Below, in pieces: positions 54,199 to 62,333 of a DNA stretch of 64,000 nucleotides. The notes below the pieces were generated by a model, which worked only from the letters and a program-made list of their open reading frames with translations, was not told the origin of the DNA and ran no database searches. The DNA is from Puniceicoccus vermicola (lineage in GTDB: Bacteria; Verrucomicrobiota; Verrucomicrobiia; Opitutales; Puniceicoccaceae). The stretch lies in assembly GCF_014230055.1 (NCBI RefSeq), contig NZ_JACHVA010000086.1, positions 1 to 64,000 on the forward strand, written 5' to 3'. The position numbers were made by a program, and so were the translations under genes. Position 1 is the first letter of the stretch; each line of letters opens with the position of its first letter.

Positions 54199-55295
54199 CA
54201 GTCTTCATGGGTGTCGGAATCGGAGGCATCAACAATTCTGACGCTCTGCCCTTGTCGCAATGCTTCGTTGCCACGGACAACGACTCGGGCACCCGATTCG
54301 ATTCCAGATTCGACGATCATGTTCTTTCCTCGGGGAGCCCCGAGCTCGACCACTGTCGCTTCCACTGTCATGGATTCTCCGGATTCTCGAATCTGCCAGA
54401 CACGGGTCTCGCCCTCTTCCGTGCGGATGATCGCATCGCGGGGGAGGAGAAGGACCGAATCGTCCGAACTCGGGCGGAACACGGCCACAGCCGACATTCC
54501 CGGCTTGAGGATTGATGGGGGATCATCGACGACGATGCGGACCAGGAACGTCCGCGTTCCCGGTTCGACCAGGGGTCCGAGTGCCTCCACATGGCCGAAG
54601 ACCTCGGCTTCCGGGAGACCGGGGAGAAGAATCTCAACGGACTCCGTTTGCAAAGCTTCGCGGATGCGTTCCTGTGGCACTCGCACCTCGAGTCGAAAAT
54701 CTCTATCCCCGACGAGTTCAACTACCGGAGTGCCGGTTTCCACCCATTCGCCGATCTCCGTTAGTTTGCGGGCGATGATGCCCGGAAATGGGGCGATCAC
54801 GTGATGGCGCTGAATCCGTTCCTCCTGCGCTTGCACCTCGGCCTCCGCCCGAATTACGGCCAACTTCGATTGTTCCAAGTCGGTCTCCCGGGCAAGGCGA
54901 TCGGATCGGGGAAATCCGGAATCTCCCAGACGATTCGCCTCATCGACCAAACGTTGGGCCTCTGCCTGCTCGGCTTGCGACAACGACAGATCGGATTCGC
55001 GCAGTCCCAATTCGATTTCTGCCAGGGTTGGGTCGAGTTCCACGACGATATCGCCCGCCTCGACCCGGTCGCCGGCTTCGAGGTCGGCAGTCTCGACTAA
55101 TCCGGGAATGCGGGGAGAAAGCAATGCTTGTCGCCGAACCGTGATGCTCCCGGTGAATCGATAGGAGGGAGAAATGCTGGATCGGTTGACCTCTGCCACC
55201 GCTACTGGGGTTGCCGATTGAGAAAGGAGGGGAGAAACCAATAGGGATGCCCCGCCGAGAGCGAGAAAAGCTGAGCGAAAGAGAGAAATCAGCAT
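54198..55295 (-). CDS. RND efflux periplasmic adaptor (HlyD/AcrA-like)
   Basis: The 365-residue membrane fusion protein has a signal peptide (LISLFRSAFLALGGASLLVS, with SPLLSQ) and a lipoyl/barrel-sandwich domain: FTGSITVRRQALLSPRIPGL, VETADLEAGDRVEAGDIVVE, LDPTLAEIELGLRESDLSLS. A coiled-coil hairpin follows (AEAEVQAQEERIQRHHVIAP), then FPGIIARKLTEIGEWVETGT. It bridges the pump to an outer-membrane channel. The ATG at 55295 starts the signal peptide; the frame opens at a TTG at 55364. Confidence 0.9.
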   Translation of the reverse strand: MLISLFRSAFLALGGASLLVSPLLSQSATPVAVAEVNRSSISPSYRFTGSITVRRQALLSPRIPGLVETADLEAGDRVEAGDIVVELDPTLAEIELGLRESDLSLSQAEQAEAQRLVDEANRLGDSGFPRSDRLARETDLEQSKLAVIRAEAEVQAQEERIQRHHVIAPFPGIIARKLTEIGEWVETGTPVVELVGDRDFRLEVRVPQERIREALQTESVEILLPGLPEAEVFGHVEALGPLVEPGTRTFLVRIVVDDPPSILKPGMSAVAVFRPSSDDSVLLLPRDAIIRTEEGETRVWQIRESGESMTVEATVVELGAPRGKNMIVESGIESGARVVVRGNEALRQGQSVRIVDASDSDTHED

Positions 55296-55528
55296 ACGAA
55301 AAAGTCTGCAGAGGAGAAGAAGAGAGCGAATTTCTGAGGGAGTTGGATTCCGAGCAAAAGTCAACCGATTCGTAGAAGCAATGGTTCATCATGGTGATCC
55401 AGACGATCGAAGGAGGTGGGAGTCGAACCGACTTGGATCGGTGTTTCTGCCCAACATCAACCGTCTTCGCGGTAACGAACGCGTCATTCTTTTTTGCTCT
55501 TCGGAAGATCTCCTGATTCGCTTCGTCT

Positions 55529-56611
55529 ATGATGCGATCGAAACTGAACTTTTCTCACTTCATTTCTTTCTCAAGATTTTCAGGGGTAGCTTTGCTGCTG
55601 GTCCTCGGATTTTCTCACCAAGGATGGGCAGAAACCGTTGAGTCCACGGAATCGAAAGCCGAGGGTCTGAGCGCCGAGAAACTGCAATCCGTCATCGAAT
55701 CCGCGTATGATCGCTATAAGGACCTCGATGAGGGGGCGAATGCGGACTACATTCCTATTCTCGCGACGGTACCGAGCGATCTATTTGGCATTGTCATTAC
55801 CACGAAAGAGGGAGAGGTCTTCACAGTTGGGGATGTCGATTACCAGTTTTCGATTCAGTCGGTGGCGAAGCCTTTCACTGCGGCTCTGGTGATGCAGGAG
55901 CACGGCCCAGAGAAGGTCCAGGAGGACATCGGCGTCGAGCCGACCGGGCTTCCCTTTAACTCGAAGCTGGCCCTCGAGGTGCATGAAGAGCGCTCGGTGA
56001 ACCCGATGGTCAACGCCGGAGCCATTGCCGTGGTCAGTATGGTGCCTGCCGAGAACGAAGACGAGCGGTGGGAGAAGATCATGGACAACTTGGAAGCGTT
56101 TGCGGGGGATGATCTCACCGTGCTCGAAGAGGTTTACCAATCTGAATACGAGAATTGCTGGAGTAACCGGGCGATCGCCAATCTGCTTTTCAACTATGGT
56201 CGTCTCTACTGCGAACCTGAAGAAGCTTTGCGGGTCTACACCCGCGAATGTTCGGTCGGAGTCAGCGCTCTGGATCTCGGAATGATGGGAGCGACATTGG
56301 CCAATGGAGGAACCAATCCGGCAACGCAGGAGGAAGTTCTTGATGCCGACCATGTCCCCGAACTTTTGGCACTGATGGCGATCGCCGGGTTTTACGATGA
56401 ATCGGGAGAATGGATGTACACGGCCGGAATTCCGGCCAAGACGGGAGTCGGAGGCGGAATCGTGGCTGTGGTTCCCGGCGAGATGTCAATCGCCGCCTTC
56501 TCCCCGCGGGTCAACGCTTCGGGAAATTCGGTCAAAGCGATGAAGGCCATTCGTTACATCGCAGGCGAATTGGGTGTGGGAGTTTTTGGAGCGAATCCGG
56601 AGAAAGAATAG
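55529..56611 (+). CDS. glsA: glutaminase (GlsA family) with signal peptide
   Basis: The 360-residue product hydrolyses glutamine to glutamate. An N-terminal signal peptide (GVALLLVLGFSHQGWA, about 19-34) shows it is exported, unlike the usual cytoplasmic enzyme. Catalytic features are the SxxK in FSIQSVAKPF (Ser111, Lys114), NPMVNAGAI and KTGVGGGIVAVVPG. Length is about 35 residues more than the E. coli enzyme because of the signal. It is divergent from the RND adaptor gene and followed by a tandem repeat array. Confidence 0.9.
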   Translation: MMRSKLNFSHFISFSRFSGVALLLVLGFSHQGWAETVESTESKAEGLSAEKLQSVIESAYDRYKDLDEGANADYIPILATVPSDLFGIVITTKEGEVFTVGDVDYQFSIQSVAKPFTAALVMQEHGPEKVQEDIGVEPTGLPFNSKLALEVHEERSVNPMVNAGAIAVVSMVPAENEDERWEKIMDNLEAFAGDDLTVLEEVYQSEYENCWSNRAIANLLFNYGRLYCEPEEALRVYTRECSVGVSALDLGMMGATLANGGTNPATQEEVLDADHVPELLALMAIAGFYDESGEWMYTAGIPAKTGVGGGIVAVVPGEMSIAAFSPRVNASGNSVKAMKAIRYIAGELGVGVFGANPEKE

Positions 56612-56664
56612 GCCGTAAGGGCAAGACCGCTTCCCTAGCTAAAATTAAAAAAAAGCGGCGCAGC

Positions 56665-57172
56665 AAAGTAGGGAGAGCTTCCAGCTCTCTCCTTTCTGAC
56701 GCAAATCGAGAGCAAGATGCTCTCGCTACCTTCTCTTTACCCACCGCAAAAGTCCTACTCAGGCAGACTCACCAAAGTAGTGAGAGCTTCCAGCTCTCTC
56801 TCTCTTCCGACGCGAATCGAGAGCAAGATGCTCTCGCTACTTTCTCTTCCCACCGCAAAAGTCCTACTCAGGCAACCCAGCAAAGTAGTGAGAGCTTCCA
56901 GCTCTCTCCCTTCCGACGCAAATCGAGAGCAAGATGCTCTCGCTACTTTCTCTTCACCCACCGCAAGAGTTCTACCCAGGCAACCCAGCCAAAGTAGCGA
57001 GAGCTTCTAGCTCTCTCCCTTCCGACGCGAATCGAGAGCAAGATGCTCTCGCTACTTTCTCTTCCCCACTGCAATAGGTCTACTCAGGCAACCAAGCCAA
57101 AGTAGTGAGAGCTTCCAGCTCTCTCCTTTCTGACGCAAATCGAGAGCAAGATGCTCTCGCTAGTTTCTCTTC
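56665..57172. repeat. tandem hairpin array 3, five ~108 bp units
   Basis: GAGAGCTTCCAGCTCTC (a perfect 7 bp stem, loop TCC) recurs at 56673, 56782, 56890, 56999 (GAGAGCTTCTAGCTCTC there) and 57107, spacing 108-109 bp. Each unit also carries CGAGAGCA-AGA-TGCTCTCG, a second hairpin, and outer arms AAAGTAG...CTACTTT. Sequence differs from arrays 1 and 2 but the plan (two opposed hairpins, near-identical period) is the same. A solo first half lies at 17524. Gap between convergent glsA and the exchanger gene; no gene is supported in 56612-57204. Confidence 0.85.
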
Positions 57173-57204
57173 CCGCGACGGAGCAGGCTCCAAGCAGTAT
57201 TCAA

Positions 57205-58137
57205 TCACCCCACTGAGGTCGGCCAGAGGCAATAGAGATAGATCCCGTACGCAGCGAGAAAGCACGCGCCTTCGAGTCGGGAGATCTTCCGTTGGCTAAA
57301 GGCGAATGGGAGGAGGACGATACTGAGCCCGAGCATCAGGGCTACGTCGAGTCTTCCGATATCCGTGACTTCGATGGGGAGGATGCTCGCCGTTAGTCCG
57401 AGGATACAGAGGATATTGAAGATGCAGGATCCGATGATGTTGCCAATTGCGACATCGGATTCTTTTTTGAGAGCGGCGAGGACGCTGGTGGCCAGTTCGG
57501 GTAAACTGGTTCCAGCGGCGACGATCGTTAGGCCGATGATCGCCTCCGAGACTCCGAATCGCCTGGCGAGGGAAACCGCCCCTTCCACAAAGAGGTGAGA
57601 GCCGAAGACGAGAACGCCCAGTCCAAGGATGATGAGGAGTCCGCACAACCAAGTGGGATAGGTTTTCACCGGGGAGGGGTCTGCAGAGTTCTCGGAGGAT
57701 TCCTTGCGCGCCTCGCGGATGCAATAAACTGTATAGGCACAGAGGCCCAGAAAGAGGGTTAGGCCAGCCAGTCTGGATACGGATCCGTGGAGAATGAGGA
57801 AAGAGCCGATCAGAGTGACGAAGATGAGAAAGGGGATCTCCCGGCGGATGATGTTGATTTGAACATTCGGAGGCCGGATCAGGGCGGTAATTCCGAGGAT
57901 TACGGCGATGTTAAAGATATTGGAACCGACCACGTTCCCGACGGATACACCGTTGGCCCCGTTGAAGGCGGCAGAGAGACTCACCGTCAACTCGGGGGCA
58001 CTCGTTCCAAAGGCGACGATGGTGAGACCCACAATCAGGGGAGGGATGCCGAATTTGGCAGCGAGTTGAGAGCTCCCGCGGACGAGGCTTTCAGCCCCGA
58101 GATAGAGAAGGAGAATGCCAACGAGAATCGAGATCAT
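57205..58137 (-). CDS. Ca2+/Na+ antiporter (CaCA family, YrbG-like)
   Basis: The 310-residue inner-membrane exchanger has about ten helices and two internal repeats. The two alpha repeats contain the family motifs VAFGTSAPELTVSLSAAFNG, then VGNVVGSNIFNIAVILGITA (first), and VAAGTSLPELATSVLAALKK with AIGNIIGSCIFNILCILGLT (second). It exchanges calcium for sodium or protons. No regulator is adjacent. Confidence 0.93.
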   Translation of the reverse strand: MISILVGILLLYLGAESLVRGSSQLAAKFGIPPLIVGLTIVAFGTSAPELTVSLSAAFNGANGVSVGNVVGSNIFNIAVILGITALIRPPNVQINIIRREIPFLIFVTLIGSFLILHGSVSRLAGLTLFLGLCAYTVYCIREARKESSENSADPSPVKTYPTWLCGLLIILGLGVLVFGSHLFVEGAVSLARRFGVSEAIIGLTIVAAGTSLPELATSVLAALKKESDVAIGNIIGSCIFNILCILGLTASILPIEVTDIGRLDVALMLGLSIVLLPFAFSQRKISRLEGACFLAAYGIYLYCLWPTSVG

Positions 58138-58352
58138 AAAATGAGCTGCAAAGCTGCGAAGGACAGATTAGGTTCGAAACTCATTGAATCCGCAAGCTGG
58201 ATTCGGGGGAGGGGCAAGGGGTGATGGATTTGACCGATGTCCGGCAATCCTGGCCCGGAGGCTCTCGTCGTCTCGAGAAAAGCGAATCTGCCAATGAAGT
58301 TTCGTGATGTCGCATGGCCACCGCTTCAGGCCATCTGACGACGAAGATCCTC

Positions 58353-59846
58353 CTACGGGAGGGCATTCAGTTGAGCGCGGGTAAACTTCTCTCCGAAATT
58401 GAGTTTGCCCCCGGTTTTTACCGGTTCGGCCATCCAAGCTTCACCGCCACGGGTGACGATTCCCAGAAAGGCACCCGCCTTGGTGAAGGCAAAATCTCCC
58501 GCTCCCGGCGAGAACTCACCAAAGAGAGCGCTGAAGATTCGGTTATCGACTTCAATATGGTCGGGCTTTCCCGTGTTGATCCGGAACCCGGTTTCTCCGT
58601 AGCGGGAATCGGGAAGATCGATGACGACCAAATCCTCAAAGCGGAAAGGCTGTTCGCTGTTGGCAAAGGAGTCTACGCCGATCCTCGAAACAATTTCTTG
58701 GGAGAGCGGGAGGAATAGAAGGGATCGATTTTGCTGGAGGATTCCCATCTGCGGGATGCGGAACCGCGAATCACCGACTTGGAAATAGACATCCAGGGAA
58801 TTGAGGAACTTGCGCCGGTCGGCATCGGCGAATGGGGTTTGGGAAAGATGCACCCAGAGGAAGTAACGACCGTCGATCTCGGTAACGACGGTGTCCACGG
58901 TTTCCGAAAAAGGTTTCTCGCCGAAGAGTCCAGAGCGGGCTCCCTCGAATTGCAACTGCACCCGATTGGCGTTCACCGTTTGGTAGATCTCGTTTGCCGT
59001 TTTGGGACGGAGGTTTTTAACCTCTTCGGTAATCTCCGAGGAGGCTTCTGCCAGGCGACTCACGCCTTGCGTAAGCGATTCGGTTTGTTGTCGTAGCTGT
59101 TCCTTTTCCTGACGTTCGACGTTGATCGTCTGGCGTGCGGAATCGAGGGTAGAGGAGAGGAGCTGTTTTTCCCGCTCGGCGGTGGCGACCTCATTGGCGA
59201 GACGGCGTCGTTCGGTCTCGACTTGAGCCCGTTGCCGCTCCGCCTCTTCCAGCGCACGGGAGCGAGAGGCGAGTTGTGCTTCGAGATTGGCGAGTTGTGC
59301 CGTGCGCCTTTCCAGTTCCTCGGCACTCGTGTCTGCCCGATTCGCAAGTTCGTTGACGGTCGCCGCCAATTTCTCTGTTTCGGCTGCTTTTGCCTGCCGC
59401 TCCGCCTCGAGCTGGTCTCGTTCCGCTTGGATCGCAGCGGCGCGCTTTTCGGCTGACGCTTTCTCGGCAGCAACCCGCTGGGCTTCCTTTCGAGCTTCGG
59501 CGAGGAGTTCTTCCCGTTCGGCAAGAAGTCTCTCCCGCTCGGCAATCATCTTTTCCTTTTCCTCCAGGTTTTCGCTCAATTCGTCGCGACTGGATTCGAG
59601 GGTGGAGAGCTCCGCTTGAGCTTGAGCGAGCTGCTCTTGAAGATCGGATTGGGAGGACTGTTCCGCTTCCAAGGCGGAGGCGAGGAGATTCATCATCGCC
59701 TCGTCCTGAGCGGGTTCGTCGGACACCTCTACGGCCACGACCTCTTTCTCGGAAGTCACCGGATCGCCGGTCTGCTCGAAATTGGCCAGAGCCAGAAGGC
59801 TCAAGAGCAGAAAGTCACAGACGATGAGGAGAAGACTCCGGTTCAT
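58353..59846 (-). CDS. membrane-anchored coiled-coil protein with C-terminal trypsin-like pseudo-protease-like domain
   Basis: The 497-residue protein has an N-terminal membrane helix (NRSLLLIVCDFLLLSLLALA) and then a long coiled coil (about 45-270; EEKEKMIAERERLLAEREEL shows the heptads). Its C-terminal half (about 280-497) alternates strands and ends with a stretch, EFSPGAGDFAFTKAGAFLGI, that resembles the GDSGGP loop of trypsin-like proteases but lacks the catalytic Ser; a protease fold is inference only. The N-terminal phrase I associate with Verrucomicrobia. It starts 45 bp behind the ExbB-like gene on the same strand, so the two may form one envelope complex. Confidence 0.6.
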   Translation of the reverse strand: MNRSLLLIVCDFLLLSLLALANFEQTGDPVTSEKEVVAVEVSDEPAQDEAMMNLLASALEAEQSSQSDLQEQLAQAQAELSTLESSRDELSENLEEKEKMIAERERLLAEREELLAEARKEAQRVAAEKASAEKRAAAIQAERDQLEAERQAKAAETEKLAATVNELANRADTSAEELERRTAQLANLEAQLASRSRALEEAERQRAQVETERRRLANEVATAEREKQLLSSTLDSARQTINVERQEKEQLRQQTESLTQGVSRLAEASSEITEEVKNLRPKTANEIYQTVNANRVQLQFEGARSGLFGEKPFSETVDTVVTEIDGRYFLWVHLSQTPFADADRRKFLNSLDVYFQVGDSRFRIPQMGILQQNRSLLFLPLSQEIVSRIGVDSFANSEQPFRFEDLVVIDLPDSRYGETGFRINTGKPDHIEVDNRIFSALFGEFSPGAGDFAFTKAGAFLGIVTRGGEAWMAEPVKTGGKLNFGEKFTRAQLNALP

Positions 59847-59891
59847 GGCAGTTGCGGTCGTTTACGAATGGCGGCGCGGGATCGGAAAGAA

Positions 59892-61463
59892 TCAACCGGG
59901 CTGATTCGCAGCGAGGATTAGCCGCCGTTTGAGGGGGCGGAGATGAAAAATCTTAAAAAAGGAGACGAAAAGGATGCCGAAGAGCGTGGAGGCATAGGCT
60001 GACATCAAGCTGGCTTCGACAACTCCAAGAGCGAGGAGGATGAGGGAGGCGACGGTTCCGCCCAGTCCCAGGTAAAGTCCGCTGTCGAAAAGATTTTCCT
60101 CGTTTTCCAGAAGCCGGATCTTCGTCTCTTCGGAGATCCTTTGACGCCGGATTTCGGAGAGCTTGACGAGGCAGAAGACGTAGAGGCCCAACTGGAGAAC
60201 CAGGAAGATCGAAAGAATGAGAAGGGTGACCGAGTCGATAGTGATCGAGTTCATCATGGTATTGGCGGTGGAAGGATTCGTAATCGAAGCTAAGTTGATC
60301 GAGGAAAGTTCGGAAGTTCTCGCCTGACCGGGCTGGCGAAGGAGAGATGGTTCGAGGAGGAAAAGGAGGCTGGCCGTCAAAATCGAGGCTAGAATGCCTT
60401 TCCGCAGAACGTTCTGAAACGGACGAGGCTCTCTGAGATCCCGGTCCCCCGGGTTGGGGAGGAGGTTGGCGAGAGCTTTCACCAAGCAGAAAAATCCTCC
60501 GAGAAAAAGCAAAACCCGCACGGTTAGGGCTGTTCTCGGCCAGCTATAGGCGAACTGCATCGGTTGGCGGAAACCGGGAAGTTCATAGGAAGCTGGCAGA
60601 AAAGAATTCTTTTGGATCGGAAGCTCGGACTGCAAAAGAAATCGAAGGGCGCCGGGGCCTTCGTCGAAGGCGCTGGCCAAGTCCTCGTTACCCCGTTCCG
60701 GATACGATTCCAGGTAGGTCAAAATATCTTTCGGTGACGCTCCGGAAAGCCCCCAGCGAATGAGAGTCGATCGTGAACCGGAAGGTTCCGCACCGCGACG
60801 AGCCATTGCGAGGAAGTCGGCCGGATCCTCAAAAGACTCCAAATACTGGCCCAGGGCTCCAAAGGGGCTGATTGCTCCCCAGACCGAAAGTTCGGATCCA
60901 AAGCGATCCCAGCGAGCTTGCCCGAGAGGATTGGGGGAGGTGGCCCAAGAGACGAGTCCACCGAGAAAGGCCGGCTGAAAATTGCGCTCTTCCGCGAGGA
61001 ATCCCGTCAAGATTCCCCCGATACGCGAGGGGAGGAGGACCAGCCGTTCACGGGGGGAGGATTCCCGGCTCGGTTCGACGGAGATTTCTGGAACGAGTCG
61101 GCGGACCCCCTCCAGATCGGATGTCTGTAGGATTTTCAGAGCCTCTGTTCGCTTACGAGAAGAGAGGAGAGGCTTTACCGCCGGACCGAAATCGCGCCCT
61201 CCGGGCTGCAACTGTCCCCAGAGAGGGAAAATCTCGTTATCGAAAGTGACATTTGGATTCCAGTTTCCCAGAAGGAAGCTCGCCGCCGCTGGATTGCCTC
61301 CAACGATATAGGACTCCGCCATTCTTGCCCGACTCGGACCTTCGCGGGCAGCGATTTTCACCACGGAGACATCGACCGCCCGAAAGTAGGCGGGAATCAT
61401 AAATCCAGCCGCACCCATCACCAGGGCGAGAAGGATCCATACAATTATCCGGGTGAACCGCAT
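59892..61463 (-). CDS. large membrane protein with C-terminal ExbB/MotA-like region
   Basis: The 523-residue protein has an N-terminal helix (TRIIVWILLALVMGAAGFMI), then about 300 residues of soluble, helical, Arg/Ser-rich sequence that may face the periplasm. Its C-terminal ~180 residues have several membrane helices. The last part reads ENLFDSGLYLGLGGTVASLI and LMSAYASTLFGILFVSFFKI, the small-residue helices and spacing that ExbB/TolQ/MotA proton-channel proteins show. Similarity is by eye. It precedes the coiled-coil gene by 45 bp. Function unknown; a motor- or transducer-type membrane complex is inference. Confidence 0.5.
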   Translation of the reverse strand: MRFTRIIVWILLALVMGAAGFMIPAYFRAVDVSVVKIAAREGPSRARMAESYIVGGNPAAASFLLGNWNPNVTFDNEIFPLWGQLQPGGRDFGPAVKPLLSSRKRTEALKILQTSDLEGVRRLVPEISVEPSRESSPRERLVLLPSRIGGILTGFLAEERNFQPAFLGGLVSWATSPNPLGQARWDRFGSELSVWGAISPFGALGQYLESFEDPADFLAMARRGAEPSGSRSTLIRWGLSGASPKDILTYLESYPERGNEDLASAFDEGPGALRFLLQSELPIQKNSFLPASYELPGFRQPMQFAYSWPRTALTVRVLLFLGGFFCLVKALANLLPNPGDRDLREPRPFQNVLRKGILASILTASLLFLLEPSLLRQPGQARTSELSSINLASITNPSTANTMMNSITIDSVTLLILSIFLVLQLGLYVFCLVKLSEIRRQRISEETKIRLLENEENLFDSGLYLGLGGTVASLILLALGVVEASLMSAYASTLFGILFVSFFKIFHLRPLKRRLILAANQPG

Positions 61464-61515
61464 TGGAGAATGGGATAATACGATCCCGCTTGAAGCAATG
61501 GTGAAGGTGAGCGAA

Positions 61516-62316
61516 TTATCGGGACTCCGGCAGTGGCACTTCGGTTTCCTTCAGAGACGGCAAAAAGACATGTTCGACCGTCCAGGATACGATGCCCTCC
61601 TCGTCAGGTAATCGGGGCAGGCCACTCTCAGGGGAGCCAAAAACTGTGCAGGGGATCCCTTCGCTTTCACAGTAGTCCTTCATTTCAAGTGCGTAGGCAG
61701 GACTGTGGACCGCATCCTCGTAATCTGAGCGGGTGTAGAGAACCAAGGGCACTTTCGCGTTCTTCATCATGGCCGAAACCCTCTCCACCGAATGAGGCTG
61801 TTGGATGGCTAAGCAGGCCTTCAGTCCGAGGTCTTCGTGGTAGACCAGATATTCCGATACCACGGCTCCGGCGGAAGATCCGGAAACCATTATTTTTCCC
61901 ATATCCAGATTGAATCGTTCCGAGTGCTCGCGAAGAAATTCAAAGAGGGGAGAGATTTCGGGGAAAATCTGATCAATGTCCTCATAGGCCCTGGGGCCGA
62001 TGCTGCGACCGTTTCCATGATCTCCAAGAAAAGGGTAGCCGGCGGAGATCACGGCGATGTCCTTTTTCAGCAGATCCATGAATTGATCCCGAAAAGCGAT
62101 GCCTTCTTTGGAGCCTTTAACAAATCCACCGCCGTGGAAATAGACGATCGCGGCGGTGGGAGCATCACTCTCCGGCATCCAGATATCAAAAAGGCAACGT
62201 TCAAAAGCCGGATTGTACCCGATATCCTGCTCCGTCGGTGCTGGTTCCGAATGAAGCAGGGAAGAGAATGTCGCTGCGATAGAGCGAAAGAGAGCCTTGA
62301 TCGATCGATTGAACAT
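61516..62316 (-). CDS. alpha/beta hydrolase, HSL-like carboxylesterase
   Basis: The 266-residue esterase has the oxyanion motif YFHGGGFVKGSK (HGGG from His61), AVISAGYPFLGDHGNG, and the nucleophile elbow VSGSSAGAVVSEYL with Ser148. Further on are the acid region LYTRSDYEDAVH and GSPESGLPRL. It is of the hormone-sensitive-lipase/HSL type, which cleaves short-chain esters. No signal peptide is clear. It starts 17 bp after the recJ stop, so the two are probably co-transcribed. Substrate unknown; catalytic His is not assigned with certainty. Confidence 0.82.
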   Translation of the reverse strand: MFNRSIKALFRSIAATFSSLLHSEPAPTEQDIGYNPAFERCLFDIWMPESDAPTAAIVYFHGGGFVKGSKEGIAFRDQFMDLLKKDIAVISAGYPFLGDHGNGRSIGPRAYEDIDQIFPEISPLFEFLREHSERFNLDMGKIMVSGSSAGAVVSEYLVYHEDLGLKACLAIQQPHSVERVSAMMKNAKVPLVLYTRSDYEDAVHSPAYALEMKDYCESEGIPCTVFGSPESGLPRLPDEEGIVSWTVEHVFLPSLKETEVPLPESR

Positions 62317-62333
62317 AGAAGGGAAGATTTGAG

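Noticed and set aside
56717-57010. 97-residue ORF inside the array at 56.7-57.2 kb
   Set aside because: Product of the tandem repeat; the same phrase recurs with each unit, and no start or family supports it.
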